Origin: Paenibacillus_T sp033239625
GTDB lineage: Bacteria > Bacillota > Bacilli > Paenibacillales > Paenibacillaceae
DNA length: 64,000 nucleotides
Reading direction: 5' to 3'
Assembly: GCF_033239625.1 (NCBI RefSeq)
Contig: NZ_BTCK01000001.1
Location: 248,001-312,000, forward strand
Below are positions 1 to 8,045 of the stretch, one piece after another. Numbering within the stretch: position 1 is the stretch's first letter; every line of letters starts with the position of its first letter. The notes under the pieces are model-generated. The model made no database searches. It was not told the DNA's origin and saw only the letters and a program-made list of their open reading frames with translations. A program made the position numbers and the translations under genes.

Positions 1-1
1 T

Positions 2-1867
2 ACGCTCATTTTGGATGGCGTTGATATAACTTCGACGGTCGCACCAGCGGTTATTTTCTACAATGTATATGAACCCTACAGTGCCGATGAAGATACGAAA
101 GGCGTAACCGACCTGTCGAACGCAGGCGCACAGGTTGTCCTTGCCGATGGTACGGTGAACGAAGTGAATGGCTCTTATGTCGCTCGTATCTATAAGGAAG
201 GCACGACGAAGAAACTGCACAAGTACGACGGCGCATTCTACTCCCGTATGTCGATGAATATTTCTGGCGAGACGCAGGGGACAGGTGAACTGCATATTAC
301 AGGTGACAGGGAAGGCCTGGACTCCGAACTGCATTTGTCCATCAACAGCGGGCAAATCTACATCGAGTCGCAGGATGATGGCATCAATACGAATGAAGAC
401 GGCATCTCCGTTACGACAATCAACGGCGGTTATCTCCATGTGAACGCAGGTTTAGGCGCCGAAGGCGATGGCATTGACTCTAACGGTTACTTGACGATTA
501 ATGGCGGTACCATCGTTACAATGGCGAACGATCGCAGTCCAGACGGAGGCATTGATGCGGATAGCGACATTGCGATTAATGGCGGTACGGTCATTGCACT
601 TGGCACTCGCAACGATGCGACAGGCACGAATTCGAAGCAGACCTTCATTGAACTCGCATTTGCTTCTACTCAGAAGGCTGGCAGCGTGATCGCATTGAAG
701 GATGCCGAAGGCAACGAACTGTTGAATCACACGGCAGAGAAAGCGTTCCAGAGCGTTACCTTCTCTTCTTCTGAGTTGGCCACGAATAAGGAATACCATC
801 TGTTTATTGATGGCGTTGAGCAGCAATATACAGGCAACAGCTTCGGCATGATGGGCGGCGGCGGGTTCGGCGGCATGGGTCAAGGCGGCAGAGGAGATGG
901 TACTGCTCCGGCTGAGGGGGAGTTCACCTCTCCAGATCGTACAGACAACGGAACTCCACCAACGGGTGAAATGCTTCCGACAGGCGATTTCATAGGCGGC
1001 GCGCCGAATGGTGCAGGCGGCTTCAACCCGCAGACAACAATCGGAGATCAAGCGAACACGGAAGGTTCTACAACGTTTACGATAACGAATACGGTGCATA
1101 GCTTCTCGGGAATTTCGGCTTCAACGGAAGCGTCCGGCAAGACTCGCGTTACCTTCAACGTGAATAACGGCAGCGGACTTAAGAATGTCGCGACAGGCGG
1201 CAAACTTGTACTTGATACAATTACGCCAAGTGCGGCTGTATCCGATGAAGATATTCAGCTTACGATTACGGACGTTCCTTCGGAGAGCTTCTCATCTTCA
1301 ATCCGTTTATCTGAAGGGTTAGATGCGCTGACGCTGCCGACAGAAGATGGAACGTACCAGCTCACGGTTGCAGTCGTTTCGGATCATTCGGAATACACAG
1401 GTACATCACAATACTCGTTTATGATTGGGGCACTTCCATTCACGGACCTTAGTCCAGCAGACAGTGGTTATGCAGCGGTGAAGACGCTTTACGATAAAGG
1501 CATCCTGATTGGCACGAGCAGCACGACGTTCTCTCCTTCGGCAAGCGTAACGCGCGCGGCAGCCGTTACAGCGCTTGGTCGCTTGCTCGGCGTTGATCAA
1601 GCAGAGACTGCAGCATTCAAGGATGTCAAACAAGGCAGCTGGTACAGCGGATATGTCGGATGGGCTTCCACGAATGCGATTGTGCTAGGTGACGGGGCTG
1701 GGCGCTTCATGCCGAATACGAGCATTACTTCGACGCAAATGGATTTGATTCTGACGCGGTACGCCGCATTAACAGGCATTACTTATAATAGCAGCGGAAA
1801 CGAGAGCGAAGCTCATGCGCTAACGAGAAAAGAGCTGGCTGTTATTCTTGCAGCACTTGTTAAATAG
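2..1867 (+). CDS. Carbohydrate-binding beta-helix protein with C-terminal SLH domains (5' partial)
   Basis: The reading frame is open to the left edge (frame from base 2), so the N-terminus is missing; an in-frame TTG at 11 is internal, because the residues TLILDGVDI belong to the Cthe_2159-like carbohydrate-binding domain family. The visible part has many short beta-strand repeats of the type GGTIVTMAND and GIDSNGYLTINGGT, as in a right-handed parallel beta-helix. A Gly/Met-rich linker follows (about bases 845-1045), then an Ig-like stretch, then about two SLH motifs from base 1430 to the stop (FTDLSPADSGY..., FKDVKQGSWYSGYVGWA). SLH domains bind pyruvylated secondary cell-wall polymer, so the protein is predicted to sit on the cell surface and bind plant polysaccharide or pectin; that substrate is inferred from the family. 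Confidence 0.85.
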   Translation, partial: TLILDGVDITSTVAPAVIFYNVYEPYSADEDTKGVTDLSNAGAQVVLADGTVNEVNGSYVARIYKEGTTKKLHKYDGAFYSRMSMNISGETQGTGELHITGDREGLDSELHLSINSGQIYIESQDDGINTNEDGISVTTINGGYLHVNAGLGAEGDGIDSNGYLTINGGTIVTMANDRSPDGGIDADSDIAINGGTVIALGTRNDATGTNSKQTFIELAFASTQKAGSVIALKDAEGNELLNHTAEKAFQSVTFSSSELATNKEYHLFIDGVEQQYTGNSFGMMGGGGFGGMGQGGRGDGTAPAEGEFTSPDRTDNGTPPTGEMLPTGDFIGGAPNGAGGFNPQTTIGDQANTEGSTTFTITNTVHSFSGISASTEASGKTRVTFNVNNGSGLKNVATGGKLVLDTITPSAAVSDEDIQLTITDVPSESFSSSIRLSEGLDALTLPTEDGTYQLTVAVVSDHSEYTGTSQYSFMIGALPFTDLSPADSGYAAVKTLYDKGILIGTSSTTFSPSASVTRAAAVTALGRLLGVDQAETAAFKDVKQGSWYSGYVGWASTNAIVLGDGAGRFMPNTSITSTQMDLILTRYAALTGITYNSSGNESEAHALTRKELAVILAALVK

Positions 1868-1902
1868 GTAAACGGTTATTGAGAAACAACCGTAAACCGA
1901 GG

Positions 1903-1932
1903 GCAGTCCGCATTCGATGCGGACTGCTTTTT
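1903..1932 (+). terminator. Rho-independent terminator of the SLH protein gene
   Basis: A perfect 11-bp stem (gcagtccgcat / atgcggactgc) with a three-base loop is followed by five T residues, 35 bases after the stop codon. Confidence 0.9.
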
Positions 1933-2059
1933 GCTTGTGAAATGAGAATGGCAGTGAGTTGTTTATATTCAATTTAAAATCGGTTGCGATAATGAAGCTG
2001 TTGAAACAATCGGCAACAACATTAATAACAATAACATCTACAAGGGGCTAATAATCAAG

Positions 2060-2239
2060 ATGGTAGCAAAAACGTTGGAAACGCTGAACAATGCGAATTT
2101 TTTGTTTCTGTATTTAGCTTTATTAGATAAATCGAACGGCATTAGAACAATGCTAGGCAGTCAATTGCAGCTGCTTGGGATTGAAAGTAAAGGATCCGGG
2201 AAGAGCAGGCCTGCGAACGAGCTTCATACGTTATCGTAA
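2060..2239 (+). CDS. Possible short ORF of unknown function in a 450-bp intergenic region
   Basis: Bases 1933-2270 hold no clear gene. The only candidate is this 59-residue ORF starting MVAKTLETLNNANFLFLYLALL. The same frame is open from 1958 without an earlier ATG, so it could be the tail of a decayed longer gene. A weak purine-rich stretch (aagggg, about 2042-2047) lies 12 bases upstream of the ATG. It contains no motif I recognise. It could equally be non-coding. Confidence 0.25.
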   Translation: MVAKTLETLNNANFLFLYLALLDKSNGIRTMLGSQLQLLGIESKGSGKSRPANELHTLS

Positions 2240-2270
2240 GGTTTCCAACCATCATACTGACTATTCGTAC

Positions 2271-2300
2271 AAAAAACAGTCCACCTCCTGGTGGACTGTT
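2271..2300 (-). terminator. Terminator of the gluconate operon
   Basis: An 11-bp stem (aacagtccacc / ggtggactgtt) with loop tcct; on the minus strand it is followed by a run of six T. It lies 15 bases past the gntK stop. Confidence 0.92.
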
Positions 2301-2315
2301 CTGCATGTATACTAG

Positions 2316-3860
2316 CTATTTCGTAACCCGTTCCTGAAACTTCGCAATCGCCTCATATTCGGCTTCGAGCTTGCGAGGGATCTGAATATAGATCGGCAGC
2401 AGTTGATGATAAATATCGGCATGCTCCTTGACCGGTTGATGCTGGTGGGTGGAGCCGACCATGCTGGCTACGATCTCAAGCGAATCGGCTCTGCCGATGG
2501 CATTGAGGCCGAGGACGACAGCGCCAAGGCACGAGCTCTCGAAGCTCTCCGGAACAACGACCTCTTGATCGAAAATATCCGCCATCATCTGGCGCCATAG
2601 ATGCGATCGTGCGAAGCCGCCGGTTGCGTGGATTCGCGTCGGACGGCCGATTTGTTCCTCCATCGCTAGCAGTACGGTGTACAGGTTGAAAATAACGCCT
2701 TCCAGCACGGCACGAATCATGTGCTCTTTCTTGTGATGCATGTTGAGACCGAAGAAGGAGCCGCGAGCGTTCGGATTCCACAGCGGCGCACGCTCACCAG
2801 TCAAGTAAGGGTGGAAGAGCAGGCCATCTGCTCCCGGTCCAACCTTCTCCACGATCTGCATGAGGAGATCATAGGAATCCATGCCTAGCCGCTTGGCTGT
2901 CTCGACTTCCGAAGCCGCAAATTCATCTCTTGCCCAGCGCAGCAGCATGCCGCCATTGTTGACGGGACCGCCGATGACCCACAGATCTTCCGTTAACGCA
3001 TAGCAGAAAAATCTGCCCTTCGGATCGGTCACGGGCTTATTCACTACGGTGCGAATTGCGCCGCTTGTCCCAATTGTCGCGGCGACGACGCCTGGCTTGA
3101 TCGCGTTAACGCCAAGATTGGACAGTACGCCGTCGCTGGCTCCGACAACGAATGGCGTGGACGCATCGAGTCCCATTTCCTCCGCATAGACAGCAGACAT
3201 CCCATTGAGCGTATGCGTCGTCGGTACGAGCTTAGACAGCTTCTCGCTCGTAACGCCGGCAAGCTCCAATGCTTCTTCATCCCAATCCAGCTTCTCGAGA
3301 TTCATCATACCTGTAGCGGAAGCGATCGAATGGTCGATCACATACTCGCCGAACAGCTTAGCGAATACATATTCTTTGATCGAGATGAATTTATGAGCCT
3401 TCGCGAATAAGTCCGTCTGATCGTGGCGAAGCCACATCAGCTTGGAGAGAGGGGACATCGGATGAATCGGCGTCCCTGTCCGGAGGTAAATCTCATGTCC
3501 ATTCCAATCATTCTTCAGACGTTCCGTCCAAGCGGCGCTGCGATTATCGCCCCAAGTGATGCAGTTCGTCAGCGGCTTGGCATCTTCATCGACGACAATC
3601 ACGCTGTGCATAGCTGAACTGAAGGAGACGAATAAGATCTGCTCGGGCTTCGCTCCGCTTTGCGTCATCACCATTTTCAACGTATGAACGACTGCACTGA
3701 AAATCTGATCCGGATCTTGCTCCGCTACAGAAGAAGAAGGTGTAAACAAGGGATAGCCCTCGTCCGCCTTGGTTACAACCTTCCCGTTCTCCTCGAACAA
3801 TACGGCCTTGGTGCTCGTTGTTCCGATATCTACGCCAATCATATAGTAAGGCTGACTCAA
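2316..3860 (-). CDS. gntK: Gluconokinase (FGGY carbohydrate kinase)
   Basis: Predicted to phosphorylate D-gluconate to 6-phosphogluconate with ATP in the cytoplasm. The 514-residue length is normal for FGGY kinases. The N-terminal ATPase-fold motif DIGTTS is at residues 11-16, a GASDGVLSNLG segment holding the likely catalytic Asp lies near 245, and the C-terminal ATP-binding motif ATGGFARSHLW lies near 415. It starts at ATG 43 bases after the permease gene in the same direction and is the last gene before the terminator at 2271-2300, so it is probably co-transcribed with gntP. The gluconate permease, GntR regulator and 6-phosphogluconate dehydrogenase alongside support gluconate rather than xylulose or glycerol as substrate. 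Confidence 0.93.
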   Translation of the reverse strand: MSQPYYMIGVDIGTTSTKAVLFEENGKVVTKADEGYPLFTPSSSVAEQDPDQIFSAVVHTLKMVMTQSGAKPEQILFVSFSSAMHSVIVVDEDAKPLTNCITWGDNRSAAWTERLKNDWNGHEIYLRTGTPIHPMSPLSKLMWLRHDQTDLFAKAHKFISIKEYVFAKLFGEYVIDHSIASATGMMNLEKLDWDEEALELAGVTSEKLSKLVPTTHTLNGMSAVYAEEMGLDASTPFVVGASDGVLSNLGVNAIKPGVVAATIGTSGAIRTVVNKPVTDPKGRFFCYALTEDLWVIGGPVNNGGMLLRWARDEFAASEVETAKRLGMDSYDLLMQIVEKVGPGADGLLFHPYLTGERAPLWNPNARGSFFGLNMHHKKEHMIRAVLEGVIFNLYTVLLAMEEQIGRPTRIHATGGFARSHLWRQMMADIFDQEVVVPESFESSCLGAVVLGLNAIGRADSLEIVASMVGSTHQHQPVKEHADIYHQLLPIYIQIPRKLEAEYEAIAKFQERVTK

Positions 3861-3903
3861 TGGATGAACCTTCTTTCCGTGAAAAAGTTACCAGATACTC
3901 TCT

Positions 3904-5265
3904 TTATACTACCGTACTAAGGAGAAGAATCAATACTAAGCCTACTACCGACAGCAAGGTCTCCATCACGGTCCATGACTTCAACGTCTGCGGAACGGTC
4001 ATGTTGAAGAATTCCTTCACCATCCAGAAGCCTGCGTCGTTGACGTGGGACAGAACGAGGGAGCCAGCGCCTGTCGCAAGCACGACAAGCTCAACGTTCG
4101 TATCCGGGTTCTGACCGAGTACGGGTGCTATAATGCCCGCAGCCGTCGTCATCGCAACCGTCGCCGAACCCGTTGCTACACGGATCAACGCAGCTACGAA
4201 CCACGCGAAGAAGATGATGTTCACATTCGCCTGCGTAGCAATATCGGCAATCGCACTGCCGACGCCGCTGTTGATCAGCACTTGCTTGAATGCGCCGCCT
4301 GCACCAATGATCAAGATAATTGTAGCCGTAGGTGCCAAGCACTCGCTTGTGAAGCGGGATATATCTTCTTTGGAGAAGCCGCGTGAGAAACCAAGCGAGA
4401 AGAAGGCAAATACGACAGCGATTAAGAGCGCGATAATCTCGTGTCCGATGAACTCGCAGAATACAGTGAATTGGCTTGTCGCTTCAGGATCGACGATGTT
4501 GGCGACCGAGCCGATCAGCATCAGAATGACAGGCAGCAAAATCGTAAACAGCGTAATGCCGAAGCCTGGAAGCTTGCGCGTTTCTTTGGTCATGAACTGC
4601 TCGACCAGGTTGGCTGGCGGTTCGACGAGAATTCGGCGGCCGATGAATTTACCGAATACAGGTCCCGCGATAATTGCCGTCGGGAGACCGATAAGGATGG
4701 AGTACAAGATCGTTCTGCCAAGATCCGCTTGATACGCATCGATAGCGATCATAGGTGCAGGATGCGGCGGAACGAGTCCATGCACAGTAGAGAGGCCGGC
4801 GAGAACGGGAATACCGATCTGCAGCAGCGACATTTTTGTTTTGCGAGCGACGATGAATACAATCGGAATCAGAAGGATGACCCCGACTTCGAAGAATACC
4901 GGGATGCCGACGATGAAACCGACGGTCATCATCGCCCAGTGTACGCGTTTCTCTCCGAATCGATCGACCAGCGTCGTCGCGATCCGTTCGGCGCCGCCGG
5001 ATTCCGCCATCATTTTGCCAAGCATGGTACCAAGACCGATGACGATGGCGATTGTTCCTAACGTACCGCCTAAACCGCCGGTTATGGATTTGATAACCTC
5101 ATCCGACTTCATGCCTGCCAGGAAGCCGAGCATCAGAGAAGAGATGAGCAGCGTAACGAACGGATTCCACTTGTATTTCGCGATTAGCACAACAAGAAAA
5201 ACGATCGAAACCAATGCCCATATTAACAAGGTAACATTGTGACTGAAACCAAATATCGTGTTCAT
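3904..5265 (-). CDS. gntP: Gluconate:H+ symporter GntP
   Basis: A 453-residue, highly hydrophobic integral membrane protein of the GntP permease family, importing gluconate for GntK. It begins MNTIFGFSHNVTLLIWALVS; this ATG (complement of 5263-5265) has the Shine-Dalgarno AGGAGG seven bases upstream, and its length matches GntP of other Bacillota. The frame is open 30 codons further upstream to 5355, but that stretch overlaps the operator and promoter region and is unlikely to be translated. Roughly 12-14 membrane segments can be read, with family-typical stretches such as GLVPPHPAPMIAI. It lies between gntR and gntK, all on the minus strand. Confidence 0.93.
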   Translation of the reverse strand: MNTIFGFSHNVTLLIWALVSIVFLVVLIAKYKWNPFVTLLISSLMLGFLAGMKSDEVIKSITGGLGGTLGTIAIVIGLGTMLGKMMAESGGAERIATTLVDRFGEKRVHWAMMTVGFIVGIPVFFEVGVILLIPIVFIVARKTKMSLLQIGIPVLAGLSTVHGLVPPHPAPMIAIDAYQADLGRTILYSILIGLPTAIIAGPVFGKFIGRRILVEPPANLVEQFMTKETRKLPGFGITLFTILLPVILMLIGSVANIVDPEATSQFTVFCEFIGHEIIALLIAVVFAFFSLGFSRGFSKEDISRFTSECLAPTATIILIIGAGGAFKQVLINSGVGSAIADIATQANVNIIFFAWFVAALIRVATGSATVAMTTAAGIIAPVLGQNPDTNVELVVLATGAGSLVLSHVNDAGFWMVKEFFNMTVPQTLKSWTVMETLLSVVGLVLILLLSTVV

Positions 5266-5354
5266 GATGCTGCCTCCTGTAATGATCCAAAATTCGATAT
5301 TACTTTCAGCATTTCCATCATAGAACGCTTTCATCAATAAGAATAAGCTAAACA

Positions 5355-5376
5355 TTGTATACTTGTCGACAACAAA
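5355..5376 (-). promoter_or_regulatory. GntR-type operator overlapping the gntP promoter
   Basis: The segment atacttgtcgacaacaaa (5359-5376) matches 13 of 18 positions of the B. subtilis GntR operator ATACTTGTATACAAGTAT as I recall it; the left half-site is perfect. On the minus strand a TATACA -10-like hexamer (5356-5361) overlaps it, so bound repressor would block RNA polymerase. A second, better copy lies in front of gnd. Confidence 0.6.
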
Positions 5377-5378
5377 AG

Positions 5379-5392
5379 TCGAAACGCTTTCA
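5379..5392 (-). promoter_or_regulatory. cre box (CcpA catabolite repression) upstream of gntP
   Basis: On the minus strand the sequence TGAAAGCGTTTCGA matches the cre consensus TGWAARCGYTWNCW at 13 of 14 positions. It sits just upstream of the GntR-like operator and close to the -35 position, where CcpA would repress gluconate uptake in the presence of preferred sugars. Confidence 0.65.
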
Positions 5393-5420
5393 CAAGCGCT
5401 TAATGGTTAACCCGCCTTGG

Positions 5421-5433
5421 GTTGTCTGACAAC
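5421..5433. promoter_or_regulatory. 13-bp palindrome between gntR and gntP
   Basis: The perfect palindrome gttgtctgacaac lies just beyond the gntR stop codon. Its core TTGTCTGACAA fits the TNGTNNNACNA pattern known for several FCD-type GntR regulators, so it may be an extra operator for gntP; alternatively it is a small hairpin. There is no T run. Confidence 0.35.
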
Positions 5434-5435
5434 GT

Positions 5436-6107
5436 TTACGATATGCTGCTATGAAGCGTTATGTTGGAATCTGCGAAGTAATCTTGCACAACTTGTTGAA
5501 TGACTTGAACATCCCGTGACTCCAGCGCCTTAATAATGCCCCGATGCTTATCGATGACTTGAAGAAGCTTATTCTCGCCTTCAGCGAAAACAACCTCTGT
5601 CGTAATGAGCATAACGGTCAGCACAATGTGACGGATGCTTCTCCACAAATGGTGGATTCGCGTGTGCTGAGCTTCTACGATCATGGATTCATGAAAGCGG
5701 AAGTCCAAGTGCGAGAACTCAACGGCGTCATTGTACTTAACAGCTAGTTCCATCTTATCGATGATTTGCTTCAAGTTCGCCAGCAAGGAATCGTGGTTTC
5801 CGCTGGCCAGACGCTGCTGAGCGAAGCTCTCGATGAGATACCGGACATCGTACAGCTCCTGCAATTCTTGCGCACTCAGTCCGAGTACAACGGCACCCAT
5901 CCGTTCCAATCGAATAAGTCCTTCGTTAGACAATGCCTTGAGTGCTTCCCTGACGGGGGATCTGCTCGTGTTAAAGTCTGCCGCAATCCGATTCTCGGAC
6001 AGCTTCTCGCCTTGTTGAATGGTGCCATTGATGATTTGCAGTCTTAATTCACAAGCTATCGATTCCCCCAGGGAAGAGCCCTGCAGCCAAGCAGTAGGAT
6101 AACGCAT
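5436..6107 (-). CDS. gntR: GntR/FadR-family transcriptional regulator, likely gluconate repressor
   Basis: A 223-residue regulator. Residues about 12-75 form a GntR winged helix (ELRLQIINGTIQQGEKLSENRIA, TSRSPVREALKALSNEGLI), and residues about 85-210 form an all-helical FCD effector domain containing the metal/ligand-type pattern DLRFHESMI. FCD-type GntR proteins bind small carboxylates or sugar acids; location between gnd and gntP indicates gluconate or 6-phosphogluconate. Gene order here is gnd-gntR-gntP-gntK, unlike the gntR-gntK-gntP-gntZ order of B. subtilis. An ATG start is used. Confidence 0.9.
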   Translation of the reverse strand: MRYPTAWLQGSSLGESIACELRLQIINGTIQQGEKLSENRIAADFNTSRSPVREALKALSNEGLIRLERMGAVVLGLSAQELQELYDVRYLIESFAQQRLASGNHDSLLANLKQIIDKMELAVKYNDAVEFSHLDFRFHESMIVEAQHTRIHHLWRSIRHIVLTVMLITTEVVFAEGENKLLQVIDKHRGIIKALESRDVQVIQQVVQDYFADSNITLHSSIS

Positions 6108-6137
6108 ATAAAGTCATTTCTCCTCTATCATCAATAT

Positions 6138-6201
6138 CGAATGTGTTCGTTAGTACCCATATGTATTTATCGATTCTAACACACATTCGGTTATCGATTC
6201 T
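6138..6201. repeat. Direct and inverted repeats upstream of gntR
   Basis: Two direct copies of ttatcgattct (6167-6177 and 6191-6201) are spaced 24 bases apart, and a 9-bp inverted pair cgaatgtgt / acacattcg (6138-6146, 6181-6189) encloses one of them. The stretch lies between the end of gnd and the start of gntR, where the gntR promoter should be. Function unknown. Confidence 0.4.
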
Positions 6202-6221
6202 ATGAGGAGAACGGATGTTGA

Positions 6222-7130
6222 TTAGTTGCTGCGTTCAACCGCATGGCCGCCGAATTCATTACGCAGCGCTGCAACTACCTTGCCGTGGAACGTATCGGTC
6301 TCAAGCGAGCGATAGCGCATCAAGAGGGATAGCGCGATGACTGGCGTGCTGACTTCGAGATCGAGCGCAGCCTCGACTGTCCATTTGCCTTCGCCGGAGC
6401 TCTTCATGACGCCGCGAATGCCGTCCAGGTTCGCATCCTTGGAGAATGCATTCTCCGTAAGCTCCATCAGCCAGCTTCGAATCACTGAGCCGTTGGACCA
6501 TACACGCGCAACTTCTTCGTAGTTGAATTCAAATTCGCTCTTCGACAGCAGCTCGAAGCCTTCTGCGATCGATTGCATCATGCCATACTCGATACCGTTG
6601 TGAACCATTTTCAAATAATGGCCGCTTCCGTTCTTGCCGGCATATAGATAACCGCGATCGACTGCAATGTCTCGGAATATAGGCTCGATGCTTGCGAATA
6701 CTTCTCGGTCGCCGCCGATCATGAAACAGCCGCCATTCGCCGCACCGTTCGTACCGCCCGATGTACCCACGTCGAAGAAGTGGATACCGTTCGTGCTGAG
6801 TTTCTCAGCGCGGGCGAGCGATTGTTTATAGTGCGAATTGCCGCCGTCGATGACAATGTCGCCTACTTCCAGCATCGGGATGAGGGTGTCGATCACTTGA
6901 TCGACAATGTTGCCTGCTGGCACCATAATCCAGACGATGCGAGGGGAAGGGAGCTTCGCTACGACTTCTTCGATCGAAGCGGCAAACTCAGCGCCTTGCT
7001 CGGCTAATTGCATGCCAGGCTCAGGATTCACATCGTTAACGACAACCTCATGCTTGTTCAAGAGTAGATTTTGCGCGAGATTGAAACCCATTTTGCCAAG
7101 ACCGATCATGCCTAGTTTCATCGTGTTCAC
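6222..7130 (-). CDS. gnd: 6-phosphogluconate dehydrogenase, decarboxylating, short NAD-type
   Basis: Converts 6-phosphogluconate to ribulose 5-phosphate, CO2 and NAD(P)H. The 302-residue length places it in the short class (YqeC-like) rather than the 470-residue class. The Rossmann motif GLGKMG is at residues 10-15, and the acidic residue after beta-2 (VVNDVN) suggests NAD preference. Active-site elements are DGGNS (95-99), VGTSGG (121-126) and K174/N178 in GHYLKMVHNGIEYG. It is transcribed from its own promoter with a GntR operator (7145-7204) and lies upstream of gntR, so it completes a gluconate to pentose-phosphate route. Confidence 0.92.
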   Translation of the reverse strand: MNTMKLGMIGLGKMGFNLAQNLLLNKHEVVVNDVNPEPGMQLAEQGAEFAASIEEVVAKLPSPRIVWIMVPAGNIVDQVIDTLIPMLEVGDIVIDGGNSHYKQSLARAEKLSTNGIHFFDVGTSGGTNGAANGGCFMIGGDREVFASIEPIFRDIAVDRGYLYAGKNGSGHYLKMVHNGIEYGMMQSIAEGFELLSKSEFEFNYEEVARVWSNGSVIRSWLMELTENAFSKDANLDGIRGVMKSSGEGKWTVEAALDLEVSTPVIALSLLMRYRSLETDTFHGKVVAALRNEFGGHAVERSN

Positions 7131-7144
7131 CTCTATTTGAGTCT

Positions 7145-7204
7145 ACAAGTATACTTGTGTACAAGTTGTTATCCTATCATAATGGCTAGTTCGAAATCTG
7201 TAAA
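7145..7204 (-). promoter_or_regulatory. gnd promoter with GntR operator
   Basis: On the minus strand: -35 TTTACA (7199-7204), a 17-base spacer, -10 TATGAT (7176-7181). Immediately downstream, atacttgtgtacaagttg (7151-7168) matches 15 of 18 positions of the B. subtilis GntR operator, and acaagtatacttgt (7145-7158) is a perfect 14-bp palindrome overlapping it. The position just after the -10 is a classic repressor site. Confidence 0.75.
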
Positions 7205-7237
7205 TACACTTGGCGCAAACCGTCGTACATACAATTG

Positions 7238-7271
7238 TTGACACTGTCAAATGATTAGATTAGTATCTAAT
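7238..7271 (+). promoter_or_regulatory. SigA-type promoter with two palindromes, upstream of the DUF2087 gene
   Basis: TTGACA (7238-7243), 17-base spacer, TAGTAT (7261-7266). The -35 lies within the palindrome ttgacactgtcaa (7238-7250), and the -10 lies within attagat-tagt-atctaat (7254-7271). Two inverted repeats on the two promoter hexamers suggest repression by a dimeric regulator. Confidence 0.65.
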
Positions 7272-7311
7272 TAGACGTTTATTAAATTAATAATGAGATG
7301 GAGGTAACCAT

Positions 7312-7638
7312 ATGAATGAACATGGTGCCAGCGGGCTGACGCAGAACGAGAAGCTGCAGCGATCGGTGCTTCGCAATTTTATAACCGAGCAGGGGTGCAT
7401 TAAACATATTCCTTCGCAATTGAAGAAGAGGTTGATCGTACTAGAGCATCTAACGAGCCAACTGGATACGGATAGGAAGTACACAGAGAAGGAGATCAAC
7501 GATTTCATTCGGCCGTGGAACGAGGATTATGCAACGATAAGAAGGGAGTTATATATTCATCGATTCGTGAATCGGGAGAATGAGATCTATGAGGTGAACG
7601 ATCCTCGTGAGTGGCGGGATTGGCGGACGCTTGGGTAA
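7312..7638 (+). CDS. DUF2087 domain protein
   Basis: A 108-residue soluble, charged protein with the DUF2087 pattern (KHIPSQLKKRLIVLEHL, YTEKEINDFIRPWNEDYATIRRELYIHRFVNRENEIYEV). In other Bacillota this domain occurs alone or fused to winged-helix DNA-binding domains, and the segment itself reads like a winged helix with a beta-hairpin at the end, so a regulatory role is possible but not shown. The ATG at 7312 has the SD GGAGG nine bases upstream. It has its own promoter overlapped by inverted repeats, consistent with autoregulation (inference). Confidence 0.8.
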   Translation: MNEHGASGLTQNEKLQRSVLRNFITEQGCIKHIPSQLKKRLIVLEHLTSQLDTDRKYTEKEINDFIRPWNEDYATIRRELYIHRFVNRENEIYEVNDPREWRDWRTLG

Positions 7639-7733
7639 GCTGTCAAACTAGATTTCAGCAGCCTGCTGGCCTCTTATCGAATGTACAAGTATGATACAAT
7701 TTAGAAGATTATGATAAAGAGCAGGTGTGAAGC

Positions 7734-7940
7734 ATGACAGAACAATCAGCGGCTCAATGTCCGATATGCGGCGGTAATAATCAATGCGGGAGCGTATCGG
7801 GTAACGAAACATGTTGGTGTATGAAAGAGAAGTTCCCTCAGGAAATTTTCCGACTCGTACCTGAGGATCAGATCGATAAAGCTTGTATATGCGAGGCGTG
7901 TCTTGCGAAATTCAAAGAGAGTAATTCTAACCAGTCGTAA
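7734..7940 (+). CDS. Cysteine-rich CWC-family small protein
   Basis: A 68-residue protein with eight or so cysteines in the CWC arrangement: CPICGGNNQCG near the N-terminus, CWCMKEKFPQEIF in the middle and CICEACLAKF at the end. The pattern suggests a compact metal-binding (zinc or iron) fold. Function is unknown for the family. It starts at ATG with a GCAGGTG-type SD and appears monocistronic, with the xylosidase gene 105 bases downstream. Confidence 0.8.
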   Translation: MTEQSAAQCPICGGNNQCGSVSGNETCWCMKEKFPQEIFRLVPEDQIDKACICEACLAKFKESNSNQS

Positions 7941-8045
7941 TGATCTATAGTTCGTGGTGGATGAACTAGAGTTTGGCGGGTTGTTGCCGCTGACTGCACA
8001 GCTTATCATGGAAGGGAAAATCGATAGCAGAAAGAGTGATAGAGG

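Noticed and set aside
7683..7692. Half GntR site tacaagtat before the CWC gene
   Set aside because: Only one half-site matches; the other half shows no symmetry, so it is likely chance.
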